From: Planctomycetota bacterium
Lineage (GTDB): Bacteria > Planctomycetota > Phycisphaerae > Sedimentisphaerales > Anaerohalosphaeraceae
Direction: 5' to 3'
NCBI GenBank assembly: GCA_003644175.1
Contig: QNBS01000023.1
Location: 1 to 14,220 of the forward strand
DNA length: 14,220 nucleotides
Made by a program: the position numbers and the translations under genes. This document shows, in pieces, positions 1 to 6,405 of the stretch (within the stretch, counting starts at the first letter, position 1; every line of letters starts with the position of its first letter). Under the pieces are notes generated by a model that was given only the letters and a program-made list of their open reading frames with translations, made no database searches and was not told the origin of the DNA.

Positions 1-85
1 ATAAATACATTTAAGCCATCATATCTATTGTCGGCATAACGAAGCATTTTGCTGTAATTATCACATTGTAAAAAGCGAGCACCCA

Positions 86-119
86 AGGAAAGAAAAAAGC
101 TCAGCGACTTTTCTTTCCT
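86..119. repeat. Perfect 11-bp inverted repeat (hairpin)
   Basis: AGGAAAGAAAA (86-96) is exactly matched by its reverse complement TTTTCTTTCCT (109-119) around a 12-nt loop. The stem is AT-rich and purine/pyrimidine biased and no U-tract follows it, so it is not a classical terminator. It sits in the gene-free 1-157 stretch and could be the end of a transcript entering from the left or a regulatory hairpin ahead of the small gene at 158. The structure is seen directly; its function is unknown. Confidence 0.5.
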
Positions 120-157
120 GAAAACATGTCAAATCGTAATTTTGCAAAAGTCTTCTA

Positions 158-472
158 TTGACTGAGATTGGAATTACAGGAAGACGAGTTGCTGAACATA
201 TGGCCAAAAACGGACTTACAAGTTATCAAAAGGGCGTTATCTCCAACTACTACGAGAACCTCGATACGATCATGCTGACGAAGTTGCAGGAGATCGTGTC
301 TGACCTCTACCTTGCAGACACCAAAGCAAAACAGGGCCGCCTCTGGGACCGGGCGCAGAAAGCCATGAAAAAACTGAAAATAAAGCCCGCCATAATCGAA
401 CACATCCTGGCCAGGCGAGACGTAACCATCCTCGCCAAAAACGTCGAAGACTGGCTAAAAGCAGGCAAGTGA
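158..472 (+). CDS. Small hypothetical protein, 104 aa
   Basis: I do not recognise this gene with confidence. The product is basic and mostly helical in appearance: residues about 37-72 alternate charged and hydrophobic positions (KLQEIVSDLYLADTKAKQ), and the C-terminal third (AIIEHILARRDVTILAKNV) looks like a compact helical bundle. No signal peptide, membrane segment or metal-binding motif is visible. The longest reading starts at a TTG at 158; an in-frame ATG at 200 would shorten the protein by 14 residues. Neither has a well-placed ribosome binding site, so the start is open; an in-frame stop lies just upstream at 137-139. It ends 19 nt before the disrupted methyltransferase gene on the same strand, so the two were probably cotranscribed. 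Confidence 0.55.
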   Translation: MTEIGITGRRVAEHMAKNGLTSYQKGVISNYYENLDTIMLTKLQEIVSDLYLADTKAKQGRLWDRAQKAMKKLKIKPAIIEHILARRDVTILAKNVEDWLKAGK

Positions 473-491
473 TGTCTATCCGGACAAGACG

Positions 492-831
492 ATGAATCGA
501 ATCAGCGTAATAAATACGATTATCGACCACACAGGGGCACGCGCATACCTGGAGATCGGCGTCAAGCAGGGACTGACCTTCATGCAGGTCAACGCCGAGA
601 AGAGAACAGGCGTCGATCCTGGCTGGCCGGGGCTGAAGTTTTACCGGCGCCTGGCCAGGACGCCGCAGATGCGTTTCTTTAAGATGACCAGCGACAGATT
701 CTTTGAAAAACACCGGCCGATGCTCGAAAAGAACGGGTTATGCGGCACTCGATCAGGATCGACGCCACATCCTGAATTTAAAGCCGGCCGATTACATCCA
801 TGAGTTTATGGTTGCATACATGCCAACTTGA
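492..831 (+). pseudogene. Class I SAM-dependent methyltransferase, middle deleted and frameshifted
   Basis: The first 83 residues (492-740) look like the start of a small methyltransferase of the Methyltransf_24 type: INTIIDHTGARAYLEIGVKQG carries the YLEIGV-x-x-G motif I loop that binds S-adenosylmethionine, followed by GVDP (motif II acidic residue) and FFKMTSDRFF. After NGL the expected FIDG/HTY block and the rest of the Rossmann core are missing. The original frame runs on as unrelated residues to a stop at 803. The +1 frame from 739 instead reads YAALDQDRRHILNLKPAD and ends at a TGA at 829-831; its pattern (R, LNL, Y, EF) resembles the usual C-terminus of the same methyltransferase type. 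I therefore read this as one gene with both ends kept and roughly 100 residues or more deleted near 739, with a frame change. The 103-aa ORF 492-803 might still be translated, but it should be inactive. The family assignment of the tail rests on memory of family patterns, not on an alignment. Confidence 0.6.
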
Positions 832-840
832 CCGTATAAT
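812..840 (+). promoter_or_regulatory. Sigma70-type promoter for ssrA
   Basis: A perfect -10 box TATAAT lies at 835-840, and TTGCAT at 812-817 is a plausible -35 element at exactly 17 bp spacing. Transcription would begin near 847, giving a leader of about 22 nt that RNase P would remove at 869. The -35 element lies inside the last codons of the dead methyltransferase gene. Confidence 0.6.
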
Positions 841-868
841 AGATGGGTTCTTTGCGAAACTGAATATA

Positions 869-1225
869 GGGGGCGAATGGCTTCGACCGGACAGGTAGAC
901 GGTCGGGTTGCATGTCCAGGATGTCGGTTGGCCTGGCTAAAAATCCGGCAACTTAATTTTACCTGGCAACTATCAGTTGCAAATGGCCGCCTAAATTGAG
1001 CGGCCCGTCCCGACGGACTTTTTCCTGCGGGTCTGTCAGGGGCGCCAAACAGCGGGATAGCCGATGCGGGTGTTCGCGACGCAAAAGGCGAATTTAATCG
1101 CGAAATAGCAAAGGTATAAGCCTGTCGTTTGGCGTATACCCGAGCGAATTTCAAATAAACGACTAAACATGTAGACGCCCGCCCTGAAATGTCACGGGAC
1201 GGGGGTTCGAATCCCCCCGCCTCCA
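869..1225 (+). ncRNA. ssrA: Transfer-messenger RNA (tmRNA)
   Basis: This is a one-piece tmRNA of 357 nt that rescues stalled ribosomes with SmpB. The 5' end GGGGGCG (869-875) pairs over 7 bp with CGCCTCC (1218-1224), with one G-U wobble at the third pair as is typical of tmRNA. The discriminator is A1225; no full CCA is encoded beyond it (TTTCC follows). The D-loop-like stretch GAATGGCTTCGACCGG follows the 5' strand, and the T-arm GGGGG-TTCGAAT-CCCCC precedes the 3' strand. An internal open frame (965-994) encodes a short hydrophobic-ended tag. The gene has its own promoter at 812-840 and a strong terminator at 1263-1321. Antisense and sense ORFs over this locus are spurious. Confidence 0.95.
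965..994 (+). other. tmRNA tag-peptide reading frame
   Basis: Reading back from the TAA at 992-994, the frame gives Gly-Asn-Tyr-Gln-Leu-Gln-Met-Ala-Ala, a plausible proteolysis tag ending in MAA where many bacteria have LAA. The resume codon is taken as GGC at 965; the frame is open a further three codons upstream, so the exact first residue is inferred. GC-rich stem sequence follows the stop, as expected for the helix after the tag. Confidence 0.7.
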
Positions 1226-1262
1226 TTTCCTTGCCCCATAAACCAAGTTGATATTAGACAAG

Positions 1263-1321
1263 CCCTTACTTGTTGCTGTAAAGTGATTGTATTATCGCTA
1301 CAACTACAAGTAAGGGTTTTT
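1263..1321 (+). terminator. Rho-independent terminator after ssrA
   Basis: CCCTTACTTGT (1263-1273) pairs perfectly with ACAAGTAAGGG (1306-1316), and the right arm runs straight into TTTTT (1317-1321). The stem may extend inward imperfectly (TGTA with TACA). It lies 38 nt beyond the tmRNA 3' end and 23 nt before the convergent PQQ gene ends. Confidence 0.85.
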
Positions 1322-1343
1322 ATGTGAATACGGGATATGGCTC

Positions 1344-2240
1344 TTAATTGCCAAGGCATAACACCACGCCGTTTTTGCAGCTCATGAACAAACAGCCCTC
1401 AGCGGCGATCAGGCCGTCGAGGTGGGTTTGATAGATGACTTTGCCTGCGAGCGGGTCGAGGGCGTAAACGTATATTCCTCCGTCGAGATAGGATGAGCGG
1501 CCTGCTGTTACGTAGACCAGTGGTTTGCCTGAGATGCGGTCATGCTGGAGAAGTACGCTTCCGTGGACCGGCCATGTTGATTCGAGTTGATCGTATACGA
1601 GTATTTGACGCCGGGTTGGTGCGGCGCGAAAACGCCATACGAGTTTTCCAGTTGACGCCTGGAGCCAGTCTGTTCGCATGTGGTTGTCGCCGATTAGGTC
1701 GAGGTATTCTATTCCACGTTTATTCAGCATCAGGTAACGCTCGGTGGCTTTGGATACGTAGCATCGCGGGTGGTGGCCGGGGCTTTTTAGTTTTGGTGCG
1801 GAAACTTCCCGGACTTCCCGGACGGTCTCGCCGGTTAGGGGGTCCAGACCCATTCTGTGAACTTTGGTCCCGCTCCTGGCCGCCTTTTCGTCGATTATTG
1901 ATGTCCACAGAAGGCCGTCGGCTATGAAGAGGCTGCTGTTTATTTCGTGGCTTCGTGCGTACATCGGCCCTGCAACCCATTGCATGTATTTTGGGGGGCT
2001 ACGACGGTGTCTTTTGCGACGGAGATGTTGTCCGGGCCATGGTTTGGTGTATTTTGTCCATTGGCCGTTTTTGTTTATCATTGCTGTTGACAGCGGGGCG
2101 AGTACCCGGCCTGATTTTTTTATCAGGTCTTCGGCAGTTATTGCATGTGCGGTTAACGATGAAGTTAATACCGCCAATAAAAGCAGTACAGTTGCTTTTT
2201 TGCGTTCAAATAACAGTCGCAAACTTTTTCCCCGGATCAT
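1344..2240 (-). pseudogene. Secreted PQQ-propeller protein with several internal deletions (298-aa remnant)
   Basis: The remaining 298-aa frame matches scattered pieces of a large secreted planctomycete protein type that combines a methyltransferase-like domain with PQQ-binding-like beta-propeller repeats. Kept pieces: a signal peptide (residues 15-33, TVLLLLAVLTSSLTAHA); WTKYTKPWPG (61-70); PPKYMQWVAGP (82-92); GLDPLTGETV, KATERYLMLNKRG and GDNHMRTDW (131-192); then STGKLVWRFRAAP and STWPVHGSVL (196-230); DGGIYVYALDPLAGKV (253-268); and a typical C-terminus (277-298). Segments I expect in between are absent at about residues 44/45 (most of the methyltransferase-like domain), 193/194 (the RGTCQYG...LLYVPP region and later blades) and 276/277 (a long stretch before the final blade). 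Residues 70-81 are out of frame: the +1 frame there reads DNISVAKDTVVAP, and the original frame returns at a C6 run (plus-strand G6, 1994-1999). The frame nevertheless stays open. It could be a dead gene or a residual secreted protein. The family identification is from memory, so junction positions are approximate. Confidence 0.65.
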
Positions 2241-2380
2241 CCCAGTATCTCTGGCTGCCGGCCCCTTGCCTGAAGGGCCAGTTGTGATAATGGCTGCCGC
2301 CGCCGGGCGTATCGCTCGACAACTATCGCATTTATCGAAAGTTACTGGATGAGTTCACCGGCCGATAGTCAATGGTTTGA

Positions 2381-2425
2381 TGCGCCATAAGCCACTCGGC
2401 CGCCTCTCCGGTAAATATCGGCAAG
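2381..2425 (-). repeat. Truncated tRNA-Ser copy (5' acceptor strand, D-arm and upstream flank)
   Basis: On the minus strand this reads GCCGATATTTACCGGAGAGG followed by CGGCCGAGTGGCTTATGG. It matches the 5' part and immediate upstream flank of the intact tRNA-Ser at 3758-3845 with about four substitutions over roughly 45 bases. The match stops near the end of the D-arm; no anticodon arm, variable arm or T-arm follows, so it is not a functional tRNA. With the intact gene it brackets the ATPase gene at 2441-3631. Confidence 0.8.
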
Positions 2426-2440
2426 TTAACTATTGGTTTA

Positions 2441-3631
2441 TTACCACTTGAAACCATGCGCCAAAGGATTGCGCACATCCGTATCCTTATATTTGGTTTG
2501 CCTTTGGCCGTTGTGCCAGACAATCGCTTTTACCGCTCTATCCGATTTGCAGGCATTTCTGAAATGCTCAATACCCGAGATAAACTCAGGCTGAAATGTC
2601 TTTCCCGATTTTATCTCAACAGCGGCAAATTGCCCTGCCTTTGGAATCAAAAGGTCTACTTCATTACCCTTGGCGTCACGATAAAAATGCAGGTTTATTC
2701 TTTCGCCATGATTCAGTATCCGTTTGACAACTTCCATAATCAGCAGATTTTCATACAACGCTCCACGAAGGGGATCGCGCTGAACCTGGCTTGCAGTCTT
2801 CAGTTCAAGCAGCCACGCGGCTAATCCGACATCGACAAAATACAGTTTAGAAGATTTCATTACACGTTTGCGAATGTTAGTGAAGTACGGCGGAAGTTCA
2901 AAAAGAATATAAGAAGCCTTCAGTACCGAAACCCAGTTCTTAATTGTTGTTGACGATACTCCAACATCGTTGGCAATTGAACTGAAATTTACCAACTGCC
3001 CTATCCGGCCGGCAACTAATCGCAAAAACTCCTCGAAGCGCGTAAGATCCTTCAGGTTGATTAAAGCACGGATATCCCGCTCAACGTAGGTTGAAAGATA
3101 AGAACCATAAAAACGACCGGGACGCAATTTCTTATCATGAAGCCGTGGATAAAATCCTTTTATTATCATTTCATAAGGCGAATCCGCTTTTCTGTTATAT
3201 TGGGCTATTTCATCAGTCGAAAATGGAAGAAGCTCGAGCATCACCGTTCGGCCGGCAAGAGACTGGCTCACCGCAAGGTGAACCCGGGGCTGATGACTTC
3301 CTGTAAGGATAAATCGTCCAGGATCGGGATTGGCATCGATGATACCCTGCAAATAGCTTATCAATTCAGGAACTCTTTGAATCTCATCCAGTATCACACC
3401 GCCCGAAAAATCAGCCAGCAACCCCTTTGGATCGTTTTGGGCTTGTCGACGGGCATCCGGTTCTTCCAGCGAGCAGTACTCATGATCAGGGAATGCCATC
3501 CTCGACAGAGTAGTTTTGCCCGACTGCCTGGGACCAAGTATGGTCACAGCCGGATACTCTTTAGCACAAGCAAACAGCTCTTTTTGAATGCTTCTGGTAA
3601 TCATACGCATAGTGTAATATATATCGTGCAT
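2441..3631 (-). CDS. AAA_14/DUF4143 family ATP-binding protein
   Basis: The 396-aa product is a cytoplasmic ATPase of the AAA_14-DUF4143 architecture, full length for the family. The Walker A motif is GPRQSGKTT (residues 33-41) and Walker B is GGVILDEIQ (77-85). A sensor-like ILTGSHQ follows, and a winged-helix-like middle (IANDVGVSSTTIKNWVSVL) is succeeded by YFVDVGLAAWLL. Near the C-terminus NEVDLL (323-328) and VEIKSG (338-343) form the E-D-ExK signature of a PD-(D/E)XK nuclease-like fold often found in DUF4143. The exact cellular role is not known; such genes are common in accessory regions. Met8 and Met10 (MRMITRS) are alternative starts, since homologs usually begin close to the ITRxI segment, and no clear ribosome binding site favours any of them. 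It looks AT-richer than neighbouring genes and lies between two tRNA-Ser sequences, which suggests acquisition. Confidence 0.9.
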   Translation of the reverse strand: MHDIYYTMRMITRSIQKELFACAKEYPAVTILGPRQSGKTTLSRMAFPDHEYCSLEEPDARRQAQNDPKGLLADFSGGVILDEIQRVPELISYLQGIIDANPDPGRFILTGSHQPRVHLAVSQSLAGRTVMLELLPFSTDEIAQYNRKADSPYEMIIKGFYPRLHDKKLRPGRFYGSYLSTYVERDIRALINLKDLTRFEEFLRLVAGRIGQLVNFSSIANDVGVSSTTIKNWVSVLKASYILFELPPYFTNIRKRVMKSSKLYFVDVGLAAWLLELKTASQVQRDPLRGALYENLLIMEVVKRILNHGERINLHFYRDAKGNEVDLLIPKAGQFAAVEIKSGKTFQPEFISGIEHFRNACKSDRAVKAIVWHNGQRQTKYKDTDVRNPLAHGFKW

Positions 3632-3757
3632 ATTTCAAGTATAACTTTAAAAATACACCACTCCGAAATGCGTCCCCAAAGCGTCCTCTTCCCAGGGAGC
3701 CTCCGTAACTTCTTTCAAGGAAAAGGCTTACGCTGCGAAGGCGCCTGTCAAATATAA

Positions 3758-3845
3758 CGGAGAAGGCGGGATTCGAACCCGCGGTAGAGACAAGCCCTAC
3801 ACAGCCTTTCCAAGGCTGCACCATAAGCCACTCGGTCACCTCTCC
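3758..3845 (-). tRNA. tRNA-Ser (anticodon GGA)
   Basis: The 88-nt gene has a 7-bp acceptor stem (GGAGAGG with CTTCTCC, one G-U pair) and a discriminator G, as expected for serine. The anticodon arm is CAGCC-TTGGAAA-GGCTG with anticodon GGA, followed by a long variable arm (TGTAGGG with its pairing strand) and the T-arm CGGG-TTCGAAT-CCCG. CCA is not encoded. It reads UCC and UCU codons. A truncated second copy of its 5' part lies at 2381-2425. Confidence 0.95.
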
Positions 3846-3855
3846 AGTAAATATC

Positions 3856-3879
3856 GGCAGGGGCAACACGGCCTCTGCC
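3856..3879 (+). repeat. GC-rich hairpin between tRNA-Ser and dprA
   Basis: GGCAGGGGC (3856-3864) pairs with GCCTCTGCC (3871-3879) around the 6-nt loop AACACG, giving 9 bp with one G-U if read on the plus strand. No U-tract follows. It lies just upstream of the tRNA gene (minus) and ahead of dprA (plus). The role is unknown; the rest of the 3846-4000 gap shows nothing I recognise. Confidence 0.45.
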
Positions 3880-4000
3880 GTCAGGATTCCCAACAATACG
3901 TTATCGGCACAAATTTGCAAGCCAAAAACATCGAAAATGCGGCCAAATCCGCAATCGCACCCTCACCGGGCCGGTTTGAGGCGGCTTTTGGGCGGATTTC

Positions 4001-5257
4001 ATGCTTGATCTTGTCGGGCGATTTTGTAGAGTGCACATCGAGCCCGGAAAAGCGGAGGCGTTTTTTCGGTTGGATACGGCCGAGTTTGTGGAGGATCGAG
4101 TTATCGGCGGCAGGCAGGGACATTCGGCGGGTATTGAAAAGTGGCTGGCGGTGATACGCACCGACGGCGTTGGTCCGAAGGCGTTTGCACGGCTGTTGAA
4201 GCATTTCGGCTCGCTCGACGGCGTGCTCGGCGCCTCGGTCGGTGAGCTTTCGAAGGTCAAACGCATCGGCTACAAAACGGCCGAGCGAATCGCCGCCGGT
4301 ATCGGCAAGTTTGACGTCGCAAAGGAACTTGCCCGTGCCGACAAATCAGGCGTGTGGATCGTTCATGCCGCCGACAAGCGGTATCCGCCTGCGCTGAAAG
4401 CGATTTACGACCCCCCGCCGGTATTGTATGTCAAAGGGACCCTCGAACGTTCCGACAGTCTTGCCGTTGCGATTGTAGGCTCGCGCAGGTGCAGCACATA
4501 CGGCGCCGAGCAGGCAAGCCGGTTTGCACACATGTTGGCGTCGGCGGGCTTTACGATAGTCAGCGGAATGGCGCGCGGGATCGATACGGCCGCCCACCGC
4601 GGGGCGCTTACGGCCGGCGGCAGGACCATTGCGGTGCAGGGCTGCGGCCTGGCGAACGTCTTTCCGCACGAGAACGAAAAACTCTTTGAACACATCGCCC
4701 AAAGCGGCGCCTGCGTCAGCGAACTGCCGCTGCAATACGAGCCGCTTTCGGAAAATTTCCCCGGACGCAACCGGATCATCGCCGGGCTCTCTATGGCGGT
4801 GCTTGTCGTCGAGGCGTCCGGGCGAAGCGGGGCGCTGATTACCGCACGCGCGGCGATGGACAATAACCGCGAGGTGATGGCCATTCCGGGCAAGGTCGAT
4901 TCGCCGATCAGCACCGGCACGCATCGACTCATCAAGGACGGCGCACGCCTGGTGGATTGCGTGGATGATGTCATGGAAACCTTAGGTAGAATCGGCGATG
5001 GCCTGAAGGACCATGTCCACAAGGCGGCTAAAGACGCGCAGGCCAAAATGGACCTGCCGCTGTTTGACGCCTCGCGGCTCAATCTCTCCGACGACGAACG
5101 AACGGTCTACGAAGCACTCGACGGCGAGCCAAAGCACATAGAAGAGATCATCGCCTTGACAAATCTCGCGGCGGGCGCGGTCAACGCAACAGTAATATCC
5201 CTCCGCCTAAAGGGCCTGCTGAAACAATTACCCGGCAATCTCTTCATAAAAAAATAA
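4001..5257 (+). CDS. dprA: DNA-processing protein DprA
   Basis: DprA (Smf) binds incoming single-stranded DNA in the cytoplasm and loads RecA during natural transformation; it is also widespread in non-competent bacteria. The order of domains is standard: helix-hairpin-helix N-terminal region (GVGPKAFARLLKHFG, 56-70, and a second hairpin at 85-100), then the Rossmann-like core with AIVGSRR (157-163), SGMARGID (188-195), FPGRNRIIAGLS (253-264), SGALITARAA (276-285) and GTHRLIKDGA (306-315), and a C-terminal winged helix (about 355-418). The core appears intact. The first 45 residues precede the usual start of the family and look unlike it. A TTG at 4070, 12 nt after GGAGG, would remove 23 residues and may be the true start. 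The gene stands alone on its strand, convergent with the nucleotidyltransferase gene. Confidence 0.95.
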   Translation: MLDLVGRFCRVHIEPGKAEAFFRLDTAEFVEDRVIGGRQGHSAGIEKWLAVIRTDGVGPKAFARLLKHFGSLDGVLGASVGELSKVKRIGYKTAERIAAGIGKFDVAKELARADKSGVWIVHAADKRYPPALKAIYDPPPVLYVKGTLERSDSLAVAIVGSRRCSTYGAEQASRFAHMLASAGFTIVSGMARGIDTAAHRGALTAGGRTIAVQGCGLANVFPHENEKLFEHIAQSGACVSELPLQYEPLSENFPGRNRIIAGLSMAVLVVEASGRSGALITARAAMDNNREVMAIPGKVDSPISTGTHRLIKDGARLVDCVDDVMETLGRIGDGLKDHVHKAAKDAQAKMDLPLFDASRLNLSDDERTVYEALDGEPKHIEEIIALTNLAAGAVNATVISLRLKGLLKQLPGNLFIKK

Positions 5258-5296
5258 TCGGACGTTTGCAGCGTACCTCCGTCTAACAACGAGGAC

Positions 5297-5881
5297 CTAT
5301 CGGAGAAGATCAAGAATCGGCTCCTCGACAGCATCGGTTAGTTGTCTTTTCACCATTGCCTGCCATTTTCGAGGCATGGTATGGAATACGTCTGTTATAA
5401 GATTCCCTTGGCCCTTATCGATAAGAGCGCTCAATACCCTCAAGGCGGCTTCCTTGTCTTTCATTTGCTTTTCCGGGGTAGGCCTCCTGGCCAGAACAAG
5501 TAATTTGTGCAAGGCAAAATTGGCCGGATGCGGCAGAGCATACGGTTTGTCGGAGCCCCGCCCTCTTTCGGGAACCAGAAACTCTACTATAAGCTGCGGA
5601 TGCTGGAGTCTGATAAATCCCTTTGAGCCGGTGAAGCCGACAACGAAACCAAGGTCTTTCAACAATTCCGCCACATCTGTCTTTGCTCTCATTGCCGATG
5701 GCCGGGGAATGAGAAGGTCCATATCACGTGTCACAAGAGACACCATGTACGACGTCCGCCCAAAAAACTTCCTGTAGAACAGAGTGCACCAGCTTCCCAC
5801 AATAATAATGTCTCTGAGAACACCTGCCTTGTCCAACCGACGCAGAACTTCGGCACATAATTCATACTGGCTCTTTTCCAC
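5297..5881 (-). CDS. Nucleotidyltransferase-fold protein (toxin-antitoxin-like partner)
   Basis: The 194-aa product carries the signature of the polymerase-beta nucleotidyltransferase superfamily: IIVGSW (26-31) for the GS motif, then RDMDLLIP (52-59) with the Asp-x-Asp metal pair D53/D55. A third acidic residue could be E100 or E105. The C-terminal half (NFALHKLLVLARR, 121-133, and EKQMKDKEAALRVL) fits the helical tail of AbiEii-like or GSU2403-like nucleotidyltransferases, which transfer nucleotides to RNA or protein targets or act as antitoxins. The start is a GTG at 5881, with AAAGGG 8 nt upstream, and it overlaps the end of the 105-aa gene by 20 nt, so the pair is translationally coupled. 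Which subfamily it belongs to and its target are not known; toxin, antitoxin or defence enzyme are all possible. Confidence 0.75.
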   Translation of the reverse strand: MEKSQYELCAEVLRRLDKAGVLRDIIIVGSWCTLFYRKFFGRTSYMVSLVTRDMDLLIPRPSAMRAKTDVAELLKDLGFVVGFTGSKGFIRLQHPQLIVEFLVPERGRGSDKPYALPHPANFALHKLLVLARRPTPEKQMKDKEAALRVLSALIDKGQGNLITDVFHTMPRKWQAMVKRQLTDAVEEPILDLLR

Positions 5882-6179
5882 GCAAAGTGCCCTTTAGGAA
5901 TTTGATCTGCTTTTTTACCTCAGACAGCAGCTTTCTGTATTTGGCCCGATATTCCCTGGCCTGTTCATATTCTTTCACTTCTTTCTCGGAGAGCTTGCCT
6001 TTGTAAATGAATCTGACCTTGCCCTTTTCTCTGGCCTGCAGGTAGTAGTACTCGTGCCCTTTGATTTTTTTCTTTACGAGAGAGCCTTTGGGCAGGTTGG
6101 CTAATTGGTGCTCGTAATCCGCCTTCATCGCCAGAGAATTGGCTAATTCTTCTTTGAGCACACTTTTTATGACTTTCAT
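5862..6179 (-). CDS. Small basic protein with GHEYYYLQAR motif, partner of the nucleotidyltransferase
   Basis: The 105-aa product has three visible parts: an amphipathic N-terminal helix (about 1-28), a beta-hairpin-like segment GHEYYYLQAR...GKVRFIYKGKL (41-62), and a highly charged helical tail, probably a coiled coil (64-98, KEVKEYEQAREYRAKYRKLL). The aromatic YYYLQ-R-x-GKV pattern resembles small proteins found beside nucleotidyltransferase genes (DUF6788-like) and the three-stranded DNA-contacting sheets of some integrase and transposase N-termini. DNA or RNA binding is therefore an inference. The start ATG at 6179 has GAGGCGG upstream at workable distance. It is the first gene of a two-gene operon whose promoter carries repeated 12-bp sites, so it is the best candidate for the autoregulator, although no classical helix-turn-helix is visible. 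Confidence 0.75.
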   Translation of the reverse strand: MKVIKSVLKEELANSLAMKADYEHQLANLPKGSLVKKKIKGHEYYYLQAREKGKVRFIYKGKLSEKEVKEYEQAREYRAKYRKLLSEVKKQIKFLKGTLRGKEPV

Positions 6180-6208
6180 TGCGCCGCCTCTGCATGGAGA
6201 AAAGAACA

Positions 6209-6273
6209 GTTACCATACAATCATCATTATATTGTACGTTGTATGGTAACCCGTGTCAACAGTTACCATACAA
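6209..6273. promoter_or_regulatory. Three 12-bp operator-like repeats
   Basis: GTTACCATACAA occurs at 6209-6220 and 6262-6273, and its exact reverse complement TTGTATGGTAAC at 6239-6250. The first two form a perfect inverted repeat with 18 bp between them; the second and third form one with 11 bp between them. A degenerate fourth copy may lie at 6289-6302. The three copies lie downstream of the -10, between -10 and -35, and just upstream of the -35 of the minus-strand promoter, which is the layout of repressor sites that block RNA polymerase. Confidence 0.8.
6231..6259 (-). promoter_or_regulatory. Near-consensus sigma70 promoter of the two-gene module
   Basis: On the minus strand TTGACA (6259-6254, perfect -35) is followed after exactly 17 bp by TACAAT (6236-6231, one mismatch to TATAAT). 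Transcription would start near 6224 and give a leader of about 45 nt before the ATG at 6179. The spacer holds one complete 12-bp operator repeat. Confidence 0.8.
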
Positions 6274-6405
6274 CTTTATGTTTTCTGCCGTATGTAGGTA
6301 ACAGGCGCGACATTATGCGTGTATTCGTGGCGGACGGTGATCGGGATGTCCGGGTGCAGATCGGGCTTTACCGGACACATGCCGGGCGTTTTTCCGGCGG
6401 TTTAG

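Noticed and set aside
792..1226. 144-aa minus-strand ORF across the tmRNA gene
   Set aside because: It lies wholly over ssrA, whose ends pair correctly; the start GGFEPPSRD is the typical false translation of a tRNA-like T-arm.
1200..1260. Integration site at the 3' end of ssrA
   Set aside because: The 3' end of ssrA is a common attachment site, but no second copy of this sequence and no integrase were found in the window.
3561..3920. 119-aa minus-strand ORF over the tRNA-Ser
   Set aside because: Its EVTEWLMVQPWKGCVG stretch is a translated tRNA-Ser; it also overlaps the ATPase start and has no recognisable domain.
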